Assembly: GCA_036339395.1 (NCBI GenBank)
Contig: JAYZBD010000099.1
Coordinates: 1 to 59,245 of the forward strand
DNA: 59,245 nucleotides
Source of the DNA: SP202 sp036339395
GTDB lineage: Bacteria > Planctomycetota > Phycisphaerae > Phycisphaerales > SM1A02
Direction of reading: 5' to 3'
Shown: piece after piece, positions 1 through 8,717 of the stretch
Layout: each line of letters opens with the position of its first letter
Position numbering within the stretch: position 1 is the first letter of the stretch
Program-made: the position numbers and the translations under genes
Notes under the pieces: generated by a model
Told to the model about the DNA's origin: nothing
Databases searched by the model: none
The model's input: the letters and a program-made list of their open reading frames with translations, nothing else

Positions 1-216
1 GCGGGAGCCTGGATTCGGCGGGAGGTCTCCTCGAAAGTGAATCTCCGACGGATGCCACGCCTTCGATTCAAACTCGACGGAACATTGAAGAAGCAGGCCG
101 AGGTACTGAGTGCCATCACCGAGGGTCTCCGCCGTGACGAATCGCAGCGTGACTTGCATTCGACACATGGAACAGACCCGGATGAACACCAGGGAGCCCA
201 GGAGCAGACGACGTGA
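1..216 (+). CDS. rbfA: Ribosome-binding factor A, C-terminal part
   Basis: Frame 1 is open from the window edge to the TGA at 214-216, giving 71 residues of a protein whose start lies outside. The segment IRREVSSKVNLRRMPRLRF followed by KLDGTL matches the last helix and strand of RbfA, the KH-fold factor that binds the 30S subunit during 16S rRNA 5'-end maturation and cold adaptation. After it comes a short acidic, Gln-rich tail, which is often variable in this family. The stop overlaps the GTG of the next gene by four bases, so the two are probably translationally coupled. Upstream neighbours such as infB or nusA would be expected but are not visible. Confidence 0.8.
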   Translation, partial: AGAWIRREVSSKVNLRRMPRLRFKLDGTLKKQAEVLSAITEGLRRDESQRDLHSTHGTDPDEHQGAQEQTT

Positions 217-1271
217 AGAACTCGACGCAGTATGCCAAGAAGATGACCTCTCTCCTTCGAAAGTTGTCTCCAGGGAAACCCCGGCGGGAACCTGAGCGAG
301 AGGATCCAATCGGAGTCCTCGTCTATTCCTTCATGCTCTGGGAATCTACAAGCGCGAAGGCTTCCGCCACCTGGTCGAAGCTGCAGGAGGGGCTCGTCGA
401 CTACAACGAACTTCGCGTCTGCACGCCGGATGAACTCATGGTCCTTTCCGGAGACACCAGTGACGAAGCACATGATCGAGCGACCCGACTGCGTGCGTCG
501 ATGCGAGACATCTATAACCGTGAGCATGGTATTTCTCTTGACAGCCTGGGAGACATGAAGCGTTCCGAAATACGGATATACGTGGAATCGCTTGACGGCA
601 TCGTTCCCTTCGTCGCCGCCCGCCTGCTCAGTTGCTGCTTTGATATTCATGGCGTACCGGTCGATGAACAGTTGAAGCAGTTGCTGGTGGAATCGAATGC
701 CATTGATCCAGCCGCAGAAGTGGATGAGATATCCGGCTGGCTGAGCCGGAACATCAAGGCTGATGATGGTGCTGGAGCCCATCGCTCATTCCAGGCGTGG
801 GTAGACCAGGAGTCACGTCGACTCAAGCAGGCAGCAGATCGCGGAAGCATCTCGGATGCTCGTGAACGCGATGAACGGATCAAGTTGCGCCGGAACGAGA
901 GAACCTCTTCCGCTAAGGTTCGCCGCATCGAACGAGAGGAAGCAGCTGCTCGAAGACTTGCGAAGGCCGAAGCATCCGCTCGACGCAGCGAGGCTCGTGA
1001 GGAGTCGGCAATCAACGCGTTGCAGTCGAAATCATCGAAGGCGGCCCCGAAGAAGAAGGCTGCTGTGAAGAAGAAGGCTGCTGTGAAGAAGAAGGCAGCC
1101 CCGAAGAAGAAGGCAGCCCCGAAGAAGAAGGCAGCTGCGAAGAAGAAGGCAGCCCCGAAGAAGAAGGCAGCTGCGAAGAAGAAGGCAGCCCCGAAGAAGA
1201 AGGCAGCCTCGAAGAAGAAGAAGAAGAAGGCTGCGAAGAAGAAAGCACCCGGGAAAAGACGTAGGAAGTGA
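213..1271 (+). CDS. HhH-GPD-like protein with histone-H1-like lysine tail
   Basis: A 352-residue protein in three parts. Residues about 30-200 resemble the helix-hairpin-helix/GPD fold of endonuclease III-type DNA glycosylases: LDGIVPFVAARLL (about 127-139) sits where the hairpin would be, and HGVPVDEQL (146-154) sits where the family carries its catalytic Asp, here D151. The catalytic Lys of endonuclease III and the C-terminal iron-sulfur cysteines are not seen, so glycosylase activity is doubtful. Residues about 195-270 are charged and probably form a long helix. Residues 275-352 are repeats of AAPKKK, AAVKKK and AAAKKK, like the tail of bacterial histone H1-type proteins. The GTG start at 213 overlaps the rbfA stop. 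I infer a DNA-binding or compaction role; the enzymatic role is unproven. Confidence 0.75.
   Translation: MKNSTQYAKKMTSLLRKLSPGKPRREPEREDPIGVLVYSFMLWESTSAKASATWSKLQEGLVDYNELRVCTPDELMVLSGDTSDEAHDRATRLRASMRDIYNREHGISLDSLGDMKRSEIRIYVESLDGIVPFVAARLLSCCFDIHGVPVDEQLKQLLVESNAIDPAAEVDEISGWLSRNIKADDGAGAHRSFQAWVDQESRRLKQAADRGSISDARERDERIKLRRNERTSSAKVRRIEREEAAARRLAKAEASARRSEAREESAINALQSKSSKAAPKKKAAVKKKAAVKKKAAPKKKAAPKKKAAAKKKAAPKKKAAAKKKAAPKKKAASKKKKKKAAKKKAPGKRRRK
1035..1250 (+). repeat. Tandem AAPKKK-coding repeat
   Basis: An array of 18-base units, each a variant of gcagccccgaagaagaag, encoding about ten copies of AA(P/V/A/S)KKK at the end of the HhH-like gene. Unit variants (gct gtg, gca gcc ccg, gca gct gcg) alternate, which suggests repeat expansion within the gene. 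Copy number is likely to vary between strains. Confidence 0.85.
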
Positions 1272-2842
1272 TGCAGATCATGATGACAAGGCACCTGGTT
1301 CTGTCAGTGCGTGCCACTGTCATTGCGGTCGCCTGTTGTCAAACTGCAAAAGCCTCACTTGAAGAACCCTACCGTGTCCCTGCTGAATTGCTTGGCGAGA
1401 CATGGGAGTTCTTCACGGAACTCCACGAGCAGAAGCCTGGAATGGGTGAACCAGTTCCAGGCAGTCTTCGCCGCCGAAGTGCGACTGCCTACATCCTCGG
1501 CCGTGAAGCGGCAGCCATCGAACAGTATCGAGCTGCAGAGCAGTTCTGGCGTGAAGCAGTTCAATTGGATCCGTCCAACAGGGCTGCTTGGGAAGAGCTG
1601 GGCGATCTGCTGGTTGAGACCAGGCGACATCGTTCCGGGGTCAAGGCCTGGAGCAACGCTCTTGCTGATCCTTCTGCGATCGATCATGAGTTGCTGTTGA
1701 AGTGCGGCTTGATGGAACTCATGCTTGAGAAGCATGTCGACGCGGCCGGTCATCTCATGAGGTGTCGCATGCTCCAATCGGATCCCATGCCAGCATCACG
1801 GGATGTGCTCATCCAGGATGTTGCCTTGATCCATGTTCTCCGGGAGTTGGGCAATGTAGAGCTTGCGGATTCGCTGGAACAGGAGCGAGCCAGCTTGCTG
1901 GAGGAGTTGTCGTCAACAGGTCTCGCCGACCTGGAATCAGGCCGTCACTGGATGTCCCTTGTCGAAGAACTCTTTGCAATCGGTGATCTTGAGACCGCTC
2001 GCGATGCCTCGAAGATGCTGCTCATGCGTCAAACACCGGAAGGAGAGCATGCCGCCTACATGGCGGCCAATTTCAAGATGCGGTTCGTTCTGCTTGCCGC
2101 CCTGACCGGGGGTGGAGGCGATGATGTCATTGAACTCGTCAATTCGCTCCAGGAACGGGATCTGCTTCGTGGAATGCCACCGGACTGGCACAAGCCGATC
2201 GGCCTTGCCGAGGCCCTGTACGAAGCTGGATCCGATTTCGCGACTCTCAACAACAAGGAAGGGGCAATCAGGCTGTTCTCCGAGGCTCTTGTTCATGATC
2301 CGACACATGTCCTCGCCCGGAACAACCTTGGATACTCTGCACTTGAGGAAGGCCCGATCACTCCCAGGGACGTCCAGATGATCGAGTCGGTTGAACTGGA
2401 TGCGCGCAGATCCGGTGATTCCCTGGCCGAGGTACTTGATACGGTCGGATGGCTTCGGTACATGCAGAATCGTCTCGAGGATGATGAACGTGGTCCGGGC
2501 GCAATCAGTCTTCTGTCTGAATCGATCAGCTTGCAGGAGACGGGCGATCCGATCGTGCTGGATCACTTCGGGGATGCAGCGTGGGAAGCTGGCAGGCGTG
2601 AAGAAGCGGTCAGGGCCTGGTCGACGGCACATGGAAGACTCACCCACCCGGCCTTTCGTGGTCAAAAGTTGCGGAACTTCAACCTGCTCCAAGGAGGGCT
2701 TTGGCAGTTTCGAGTTGTTGACTCGGAGTCGATGTATGATCGGGAGTACGGAGTGCTCGTCGAGAAATTGGCTGCAAAGATTGCGGCCGTACGCGAAGGA
2801 CAGTCCCCCCCGGTAACGATTCGGCGTACCTTCACCGACTGA
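1271..2842 (+). CDS. Secreted TPR-repeat protein
   Basis: A 523-residue protein. The first ~25 residues form a plausible signal sequence with a hydrophobic core (VLSVRATVIAVACC). The mature part holds several tetratricopeptide-like helix pairs, for example around AAEQFWREAVQLDPSNRAAW, EGAIRLFSEALVHDPTHVLA and AVRAWSTAHGRL. TPRs are protein-binding scaffolds; nothing indicates the partner. The ATG at 1271 overlaps the previous stop (a GTG three bases upstream is an alternative start), and yebC follows 21 bases after the stop, so it sits within a run of + strand genes. It is probably a periplasmic or envelope protein, but no specific function can be named. Confidence 0.75.
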   Translation: MQIMMTRHLVLSVRATVIAVACCQTAKASLEEPYRVPAELLGETWEFFTELHEQKPGMGEPVPGSLRRRSATAYILGREAAAIEQYRAAEQFWREAVQLDPSNRAAWEELGDLLVETRRHRSGVKAWSNALADPSAIDHELLLKCGLMELMLEKHVDAAGHLMRCRMLQSDPMPASRDVLIQDVALIHVLRELGNVELADSLEQERASLLEELSSTGLADLESGRHWMSLVEELFAIGDLETARDASKMLLMRQTPEGEHAAYMAANFKMRFVLLAALTGGGGDDVIELVNSLQERDLLRGMPPDWHKPIGLAEALYEAGSDFATLNNKEGAIRLFSEALVHDPTHVLARNNLGYSALEEGPITPRDVQMIESVELDARRSGDSLAEVLDTVGWLRYMQNRLEDDERGPGAISLLSESISLQETGDPIVLDHFGDAAWEAGRREEAVRAWSTAHGRLTHPAFRGQKLRNFNLLQGGLWQFRVVDSESMYDREYGVLVEKLAAKIAAVREGQSPPVTIRRTFTD

Positions 2843-2863
2843 GCACAGGGAGCGTTCAATTAC

Positions 2864-3607
2864 ATGGCCGGTCACAGCAAATGGGCGAACATCAAGCACC
2901 GAAAGGCGCGCCAGGATGCCGTGAAGGGCAAGGCCTGGTCGAAATGCAGTCGCGCCATCATGGCGGCCGTCAGGCAGGGTGGACCAGATCCCGAGACGAA
3001 CCTGAAACTTCGATACTCGATCGAGGATGCGAAATCGGTCAACATGCCCAAGGACACGATCAGCAAGGCCATCAAGAAGGCAAGCGGTGAGGGGAGTGAC
3101 GCAGCCAGCTACGAGGAGGTACGGTACGAGGGCTATGGTCCCGGTGGTGTTGCCATCATTGTTGATTGCCTGACCGACAATGTGCAGAGAACGGCACCGG
3201 AGCTTCGCCGCTCCTTCGAGAAGCATGGAGGGAACCTGGCCAAGCAGGGCGCGGTTTCATTCGGGTTCAACTCGAAATCGATCATCCTGATCGAATCTTC
3301 AAAGATCGATGAGGATTCGATCATGGAACTGGCGATGGAAGCCGGGGCCGAGGACATCAGGAACGAGGATGGTGCCTGGGAAGTGACGGGCGACCCTGCT
3401 GATTTCATATTGTTGAAGGAAGGGTTCGAGCATGCGGGACTCGAAGTAGATTCCGCTGAAGTAACGATGATTCCCGGTTCGATGGTGGCCTGTGACGTCG
3501 AGGCAGGGCGGAAGGTACTCCGGCTGATCGATGACCTGGAGGAATCCGATGATGTCCAGAAGGTCTATACCAATGCCGACATTCCAGAAGAATCGATGAA
3601 CGAGTGA
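2864..3607 (+). CDS. yebC: YebC/PmpR family protein
   Basis: A 247-residue full-length member of the YebC/PmpR/TACO1 family. It opens with the near-invariant MAGHSKWANIKHRKARQDA and continues with the usual domains, including YEGYGPGGVAIIVDCLTDN and the hallmark segment RRSFEKHGGNLAKQGAVSFG. Family members act as DNA-binding regulators or, as shown for several members, as translation factors that relieve ribosome stalling at proline-rich stretches. The start is fixed by the family N-terminus and by a purine-rich stretch (cacagggag) upstream. The stop overlaps the GTG of the following lipoprotein by four bases. Confidence 0.96.
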   Translation: MAGHSKWANIKHRKARQDAVKGKAWSKCSRAIMAAVRQGGPDPETNLKLRYSIEDAKSVNMPKDTISKAIKKASGEGSDAASYEEVRYEGYGPGGVAIIVDCLTDNVQRTAPELRRSFEKHGGNLAKQGAVSFGFNSKSIILIESSKIDEDSIMELAMEAGAEDIRNEDGAWEVTGDPADFILLKEGFEHAGLEVDSAEVTMIPGSMVACDVEAGRKVLRLIDDLEESDDVQKVYTNADIPEESMNE

Positions 3608-4086
3608 GCCTGTGCCTTTCCATTCCCCGGGTTCGAGGGCTGCTGCTTCTGCTGCCTGTGCTGCTCGGGGCCTGCGGCGTTCAATCAACATTTACGGGAG
3701 AGGACCCTGCGCAGCTCTGGCGTGCCATGCAGGCGGTTGCAGAATCTCCGACCTACGACAAGGGCGACATTACGAAACGGTGGACTGTTGTCGAGAACAT
3801 CGTCGAGGTTGACAACGTGGATTGGCGTATCGACATTACCAGGCATCTGAAGCGGCTCCTTCGGCGTCCGGGAGCAAAACCACTCTACGAGGATCTGCAC
3901 TGGCGATTCGAGATTCAGCTTCTTCACGAGAATCCCCCACGGGTTCAGTTCAGTTCCATCGATCCGGCCTTGCCGACGAAGGTGCAATACGAAGGCGACC
4001 GCTACTTTGCAGAGGTCCGATCGATCCTGTCTGGATATCCGCGTCCTGCACGCCTCGAGGATGCGCAGGATCCTCCCACTGATTGA
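3604..4086 (+). CDS. Small lipoprotein, unknown function
   Basis: A 160-residue protein with a hydrophobic leader ending in a lipobox, LLPVLLGACG, with the Cys near residue 24, so it should be a lipid-anchored exported protein. The mature part (about 135 residues) contains RWTVVENIVEVDNVDWRIDI and LHWRFEIQLLHENPPRVQFS, which looks like a compact alpha/beta domain, but I do not recognise the family. The GTG start at 3604 overlaps the yebC stop, implying coupling. icd follows after a 66-base gap holding a -10-like element. Confidence 0.7.
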   Translation: MSLCLSIPRVRGLLLLLPVLLGACGVQSTFTGEDPAQLWRAMQAVAESPTYDKGDITKRWTVVENIVEVDNVDWRIDITRHLKRLLRRPGAKPLYEDLHWRFEIQLLHENPPRVQFSSIDPALPTKVQYEGDRYFAEVRSILSGYPRPARLEDAQDPPTD

Positions 4087-4102
4087 AATCAATGCTTGTC
4101 GC

Positions 4103-4108
4103 TATACT
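4103..4108 (+). promoter_or_regulatory. Putative -10 element of icd
   Basis: TATACT lies 45 bases before the icd ATG, in the gap after the lipoprotein gene. A clear -35 at 17 bases is lacking; TTGAAA at 4083 is 14 bases upstream. I infer it only from the match to the sigma-70 consensus. Confidence 0.35.
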
Positions 4109-4152
4109 GGATCGTTTCCCCGCAAACCAGAACCAGTTGGAGCCTCTGTACG

Positions 4153-5400
<1,248 letters not shown>

Positions 5401-5419
5401 ACATTCCTGTCGGGCGGTC

Positions 5420-6622
5420 ATGATGATTGCAGGGGCCTTCCTGGTCGCCCTGGTACTGCTCTACTGGCTGGTGCAGGTATCGATGTTGGCACGATGCATG
5501 CATGTCGTTCCGGTACTTGAAGTCCAACCGCGTCCTCCTCGGGAGGATGACGAAACCGTAACCGTTGTTGTTCCGGCCCGGGACGAGGAAGCCGTACTCG
5601 AATCTGCACTGTGTTCTCGACTTCTCGATGGGGACCCGCATCTCCGCTTCATCTTCGTGAACGATCGTTCCAGTGATTCGACTGGATCCATCATGGAGCG
5701 TGTCGCCTCGGGCGATCCGCGAGTCGAGGTCCTGCACGTCGAGCACCTGCCTGCCGGCTGGCTGGGCAAGGTGCATGCAATGCAATCCGGCGTCGAGAAG
5801 TCCTCCTCCGATTGGCTGCTGCTCAGTGATGCTGATGTGCATTTCAAGGCGGGAACGATCCGCAGTGCAGTCGATCTCGCCACTGCAAGGGAAGTTGATC
5901 ACATTGCGCTGATACCGAGCATCAAGTCTCCATCCATCGGTCTTCGGTTCTGCCTTGTTCCATTGCTCAGATCCCTTTCATTCATGGTTCGACTCTGGTC
6001 CGTTCACGACCCCGCCTCGACGGCTGCGATGGGAGTGGGAGCGTTCAACCTGGTTCGCCGTGGAACGTTGGATCATGCTGGCGGCCTGGAATCCCTGAGA
6101 ATGGAGGTCATTGATGACATCGGGGTCGGAACGATCATCAAGCAGCATGGAGGCGCTTCTCTTGTTGCCGCGGGTCGCGAGGGCATTCTCATCTCCTGGT
6201 ACGACCGTTTCGACGAGTTCCTCCGTGGAATCGAACGGGGAACGGCGCACCTGCCCCGGAGGATTCCCAGGATGGTCCCGGTCATCTTGTGCCTGATCCT
6301 CTTCCTGTTCGAAGTTTCACCGTTCCTCTTCCTGCTGGCCTGGCCCTGGTCCCCGGCCCTGGGGTGGATCGGGGCTGCCGTATCAACGGTTGTCGTACTG
6401 CTTTCCATCACCCTGGCGAGATACTTTGGCCTGCCACTTGCAGCGAGTGCGGCAGTTCCCATCGGTGTATCACTCGGTTTGTATGCAGCCGTTCGCTGCA
6501 TCATGAAAGGCGGGCGTGACGGTTCGATCAATTGGCGAGGCACTCGATACAAGGTCAAGGAACTGCAGGCGGGAGAACGTGTCAAATTTCATGCAGATCG
6601 TTTCCGTCCAAGCGGCGAATGA
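5420..6622 (+). CDS. Family 2 glycosyltransferase, HpnB-like
   Basis: A 400-residue membrane glycosyltransferase. An N-terminal membrane helix (MMIAGAFLVALVLLYWLVQV) precedes a GT2 catalytic domain: VTVVVPARDEEAVLESAL, FVNDRSSDST for nucleotide-sugar binding, LSDADVHFKAGT as the DxD-like motif, and EVIDDIGVG at the acceptor-base position. The C-terminus has two to three membrane helices and ends in INWRGTRYKVKEL, a tail reminiscent of the hopene-associated transferase HpnB. As hpnH lies 10 kb away on the other strand, a hopanoid or lipid sugar acceptor is plausible but unproven. A start at 5420 avoids the 80-base overlap with icd that an upstream start would cause. Confidence 0.85.
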   Translation: MMIAGAFLVALVLLYWLVQVSMLARCMHVVPVLEVQPRPPREDDETVTVVVPARDEEAVLESALCSRLLDGDPHLRFIFVNDRSSDSTGSIMERVASGDPRVEVLHVEHLPAGWLGKVHAMQSGVEKSSSDWLLLSDADVHFKAGTIRSAVDLATAREVDHIALIPSIKSPSIGLRFCLVPLLRSLSFMVRLWSVHDPASTAAMGVGAFNLVRRGTLDHAGGLESLRMEVIDDIGVGTIIKQHGGASLVAAGREGILISWYDRFDEFLRGIERGTAHLPRRIPRMVPVILCLILFLFEVSPFLFLLAWPWSPALGWIGAAVSTVVVLLSITLARYFGLPLAASAAVPIGVSLGLYAAVRCIMKGGRDGSINWRGTRYKVKELQAGERVKFHADRFRPSGE

Positions 6623-6624
6623 AA

Positions 6625-6650
6625 CAGCCCCGGGCAGTTGCCCGGGGCTG
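6625..6650. terminator. Perfect 12-bp hairpin between convergent genes
   Basis: cagccccgggca, a two-base loop, then tgcccggggctg: a perfect inverted repeat just after the glycosyltransferase stop and before the end of the convergent recombinase gene. No T-run follows on the + strand. It probably ends or protects transcripts from both sides. Confidence 0.7.
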
Positions 6651-6679
6651 CATGATTCAACATGTACGTACTGGTCGTA

Positions 6680-7696
6680 TCAGCCGGCTTCGGCTCGCGG
6701 ATGGGCGTGGTCATAGGCGTCACGCATTCGTTGAGTCGTCAGGTGGGTATAGACCTGGGTCGTCGACAGGGACTGGTGTCCGAGCAGTTCCTGGACTGCT
6801 CGAAGATCGGCGCCATTGTCCAGGAGGTGGGTTGCAAATGAATGCCTCAGCGTGTGAGGGCTGATGCTCGGGTCGAGGCCGACCTCTTCGAGGTACTTGC
6901 TGACCTTTCGACGTATCGATCTCGTGGAAATGCGGGTGCCCTGCTTGTTTACGAAGAGAGGCCCGGCGGGGTCGAGTGGATTTCCCGTGGCAGTTCTTCG
7001 CATGGAGAGGCAGTGGCTGGTGGCTGCAATCGCATGGGAACCCAGCGGCACGATCCGTTCCTTCCGCCCTTTGCCCCGAACAACCAGTGCCTGCCCGGCT
7101 TCATCAATGTCACCGATGTTGATGCCGACCAACTCGCTGACGCGGATCCCTGTCGAGTAGAGCGTTTCCAGCATTGCCCGATCGCGAGCACCCAGCTGGG
7201 TGTTCGTATCCGGAGCTGAAAGGAGTTTTTCGACGTCTTCGACACTGATGGCCTTGGGCAGTCGCTTTGCCTGCTTCGGTGTCCGTATCAGGGTCATGGG
7301 GTTGTTTTCAATGACGTTCCTGGTCTCAAGCCACTTGTGGAATGAGCGCAGCGTCGCAATCTTTCGAGCCATGGTTGCGGGAGAGAAGTTCGATTCACTC
7401 AGGTGTGCAAGAAAGCCGCGAATGCGGCCGACATTCACCTGGATGATCGTACTTGTAATCGTCGTAGTTCCGATTGAACCAACGATGTCCGGACGCTGCC
7501 CATTCGACTCGGCGGTCCAGCAGGCGGCTTCAGCGGCATGGTTCACTTCTCCACCGCGTTCCTCGGTAAGAAATTCGACGAATTGACGCAGGTCGACACC
7601 GTAGCATTTTGCGGTGTACGGACTGAAATGCCGTTCATCGAGCAGATAGGTCAGGAAGTCATTGACGATCGGGAGTATCGAGTTATTCGTATTCAT
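6680..7696 (-). CDS. Tyrosine recombinase, XerC/XerD family
   Basis: A 338-residue site-specific recombinase. The N-terminal SAM-like core-binding domain (YLLDERHFSPYTAKCYGVDL) carries an insertion of about 35 residues after FLTEERGG. The catalytic domain has the full residue set: Arg in TGIRVSELVGI, Lys in GKGRKERIVPLG, HTLRHSFATHLLDNGADLR, the LGH box and the nucleophile in STTQVYTHL. Xer proteins resolve chromosome dimers at dif. The next gene is a small chromosomal protein and no integron or phage genes are near, so a housekeeping XerC/D role is likely. The ATG at 7696 removes an unlikely 58-residue extension that overlaps the upstream gene. Confidence 0.93.
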   Translation of the reverse strand: MNTNNSILPIVNDFLTYLLDERHFSPYTAKCYGVDLRQFVEFLTEERGGEVNHAAEAACWTAESNGQRPDIVGSIGTTTITSTIIQVNVGRIRGFLAHLSESNFSPATMARKIATLRSFHKWLETRNVIENNPMTLIRTPKQAKRLPKAISVEDVEKLLSAPDTNTQLGARDRAMLETLYSTGIRVSELVGINIGDIDEAGQALVVRGKGRKERIVPLGSHAIAATSHCLSMRRTATGNPLDPAGPLFVNKQGTRISTRSIRRKVSKYLEEVGLDPSISPHTLRHSFATHLLDNGADLRAVQELLGHQSLSTTQVYTHLTTQRMRDAYDHAHPRAEAG

Positions 7697-7730
7697 GTGG
7701 TTGTCCCCGGGAAGGAGTAGTAGGTCGTTG

Positions 7731-7976
7731 TCAACTGTCGTATCCAGCAGTTTCATTCCGGCAGAGAGCCAGGTGGTGCCGCACCATCGCGGCGTCGAAC
7801 CAGTCAAACTCGACGCATAGGTCTGCGGCGAGATCCGAGAGAATGGAAATGAGCACCTGCTCATCGCCATCTTTCCAGCGGAACTGCCAGCAGTGGTCCC
7901 CCTTCATCAACTTCAACTGGTGCTGGGACTGATCTTGCAGTGCACTGGGGTCTGTTCCTGAACCGACGTCGGCCAT
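7731..7976 (-). CDS. Small conserved-looking protein, unknown function
   Basis: An 81-residue protein that I do not recognise. It has a balanced composition with an alternating hydrophobic core, HCWQFRWKDGDEQVLISILS followed by DLAADLCVEFDWFDAAMV, unlike the low-complexity shadow frames around it. It lies 34 bases upstream of the recombinase in the same direction and could be co-transcribed with it. No signal peptide or membrane segment. The call rests only on composition and position. Confidence 0.5.
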   Translation of the reverse strand: MADVGSGTDPSALQDQSQHQLKLMKGDHCWQFRWKDGDEQVLISILSDLAADLCVEFDWFDAAMVRHHLALCRNETAGYDS

Positions 7977-8600
7977 CCTGGATCCTCACTGAAGCGGAGG
8001 TTCCGAGAATGACCTCCGTTTGCTTGGTTGTTCTGCCTGGACCGGCTTCTTGGCTCTTTCAATGGGGGTACTCGGCTTGGTCCTTGCATGTGTTCCGGCA
8101 TCCTGCCTCGTGACATTTCCTGGTATCCACCATGAAAACAAGCGGGGAAGCCTGATCCCTGCACCTTTCCACTCTCCTGATCAATGGCCCATTTCTCCTT
8201 GTATTTCATGCTTGACCCTGCCATGGGGCACGCTCAGCAAACCTACAGGGGGGTGGGCACGATCTTGATATTGATCAATACGAGGGGTCCTGAACGAGTT
8301 TCCGGCTCCGCCAGGAAACTCGTAAATCCCTTCTGTCAACCGACTTCCAGTCAGTTGCCGGAGGCGGAAACACCCGCTTCCATGGCCCTTATCGGACGAA
8401 CTGCCGCCCACCCTTGAGGGGCTGAGGGTTTGCCTCGATGTGGACAATCAACCAGCGTGGCTGCGGGTTTCACCTGATTTCCAGATCTGTAACTCGGGGG
8501 AGAAAGGGTTCGTAGAACATAAAAACCGCCTTTTCAATGCTTCGGGGATCGATTGTGGGCAGCAAAGTCACACTGAGCCGGGGTACACTGTTCCGTTCGA
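7977..8600. other. Gene-free stretch before tRNA-Lys
   Basis: About 620 bases with no convincing reading frame on either strand. It holds a perfect 9-bp inverted repeat at 8295-8322 and a TACACT box at 8584-8589 that could be a tRNA -10 element. I looked for tmRNA, SRP RNA and RNase P RNA signatures by eye and saw none; an uncharacterised ncRNA remains possible. Confidence 0.5.
8295..8322. repeat. Inverted repeat, 9-bp arms
   Basis: cgagtttcc and ggaaactcg flank a ten-base loop inside the gene-free stretch. It could be a hairpin in a small RNA or a terminator; no T-run follows. Confidence 0.5.
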
Positions 8601-8673
8601 GATCGCGTAGCTCAGTTGGTAGAGCAACCGCCTTTTAAGCGGTAGGTCCTGGGTTCGAGCCCCAGCGTGATCA
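8601..8673 (+). tRNA. tRNA-Lys (anticodon TTT)
   Basis: A complete 73-base cloverleaf. The acceptor stem pairs gatcgcg with cgtgatc (one G-T wobble), the D-arm is gctc/gagc, the anticodon stem accgc/gcggt encloses cttttaa with TTT at 8634-8636, and the T-arm is ctggg-ttcgagc-cccag. The discriminator is A and CCA is not encoded. The helicase gene begins 45 bases downstream on the same strand. Confidence 0.97.
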
Positions 8674-8717
8674 GTCATCGGCCGGGGTCGGCATTGAAGG
8701 GAGAGGGTCGACAATTC

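Noticed and set aside
647..1294. Phe/Ala-rich frame on the minus strand
   Set aside because: It only mirrors the lysine-repeat DNA on the other strand.
1937..3226. 429-codon frame on the minus strand
   Set aside because: Antisense to the TPR protein and yebC, both clearly real; a shadow of GC-rich codon bias.
7913..8224. 103-codon minus-strand frame
   Set aside because: Low-complexity composition, no RBS, and it overlaps the better small gene at 7731-7976.
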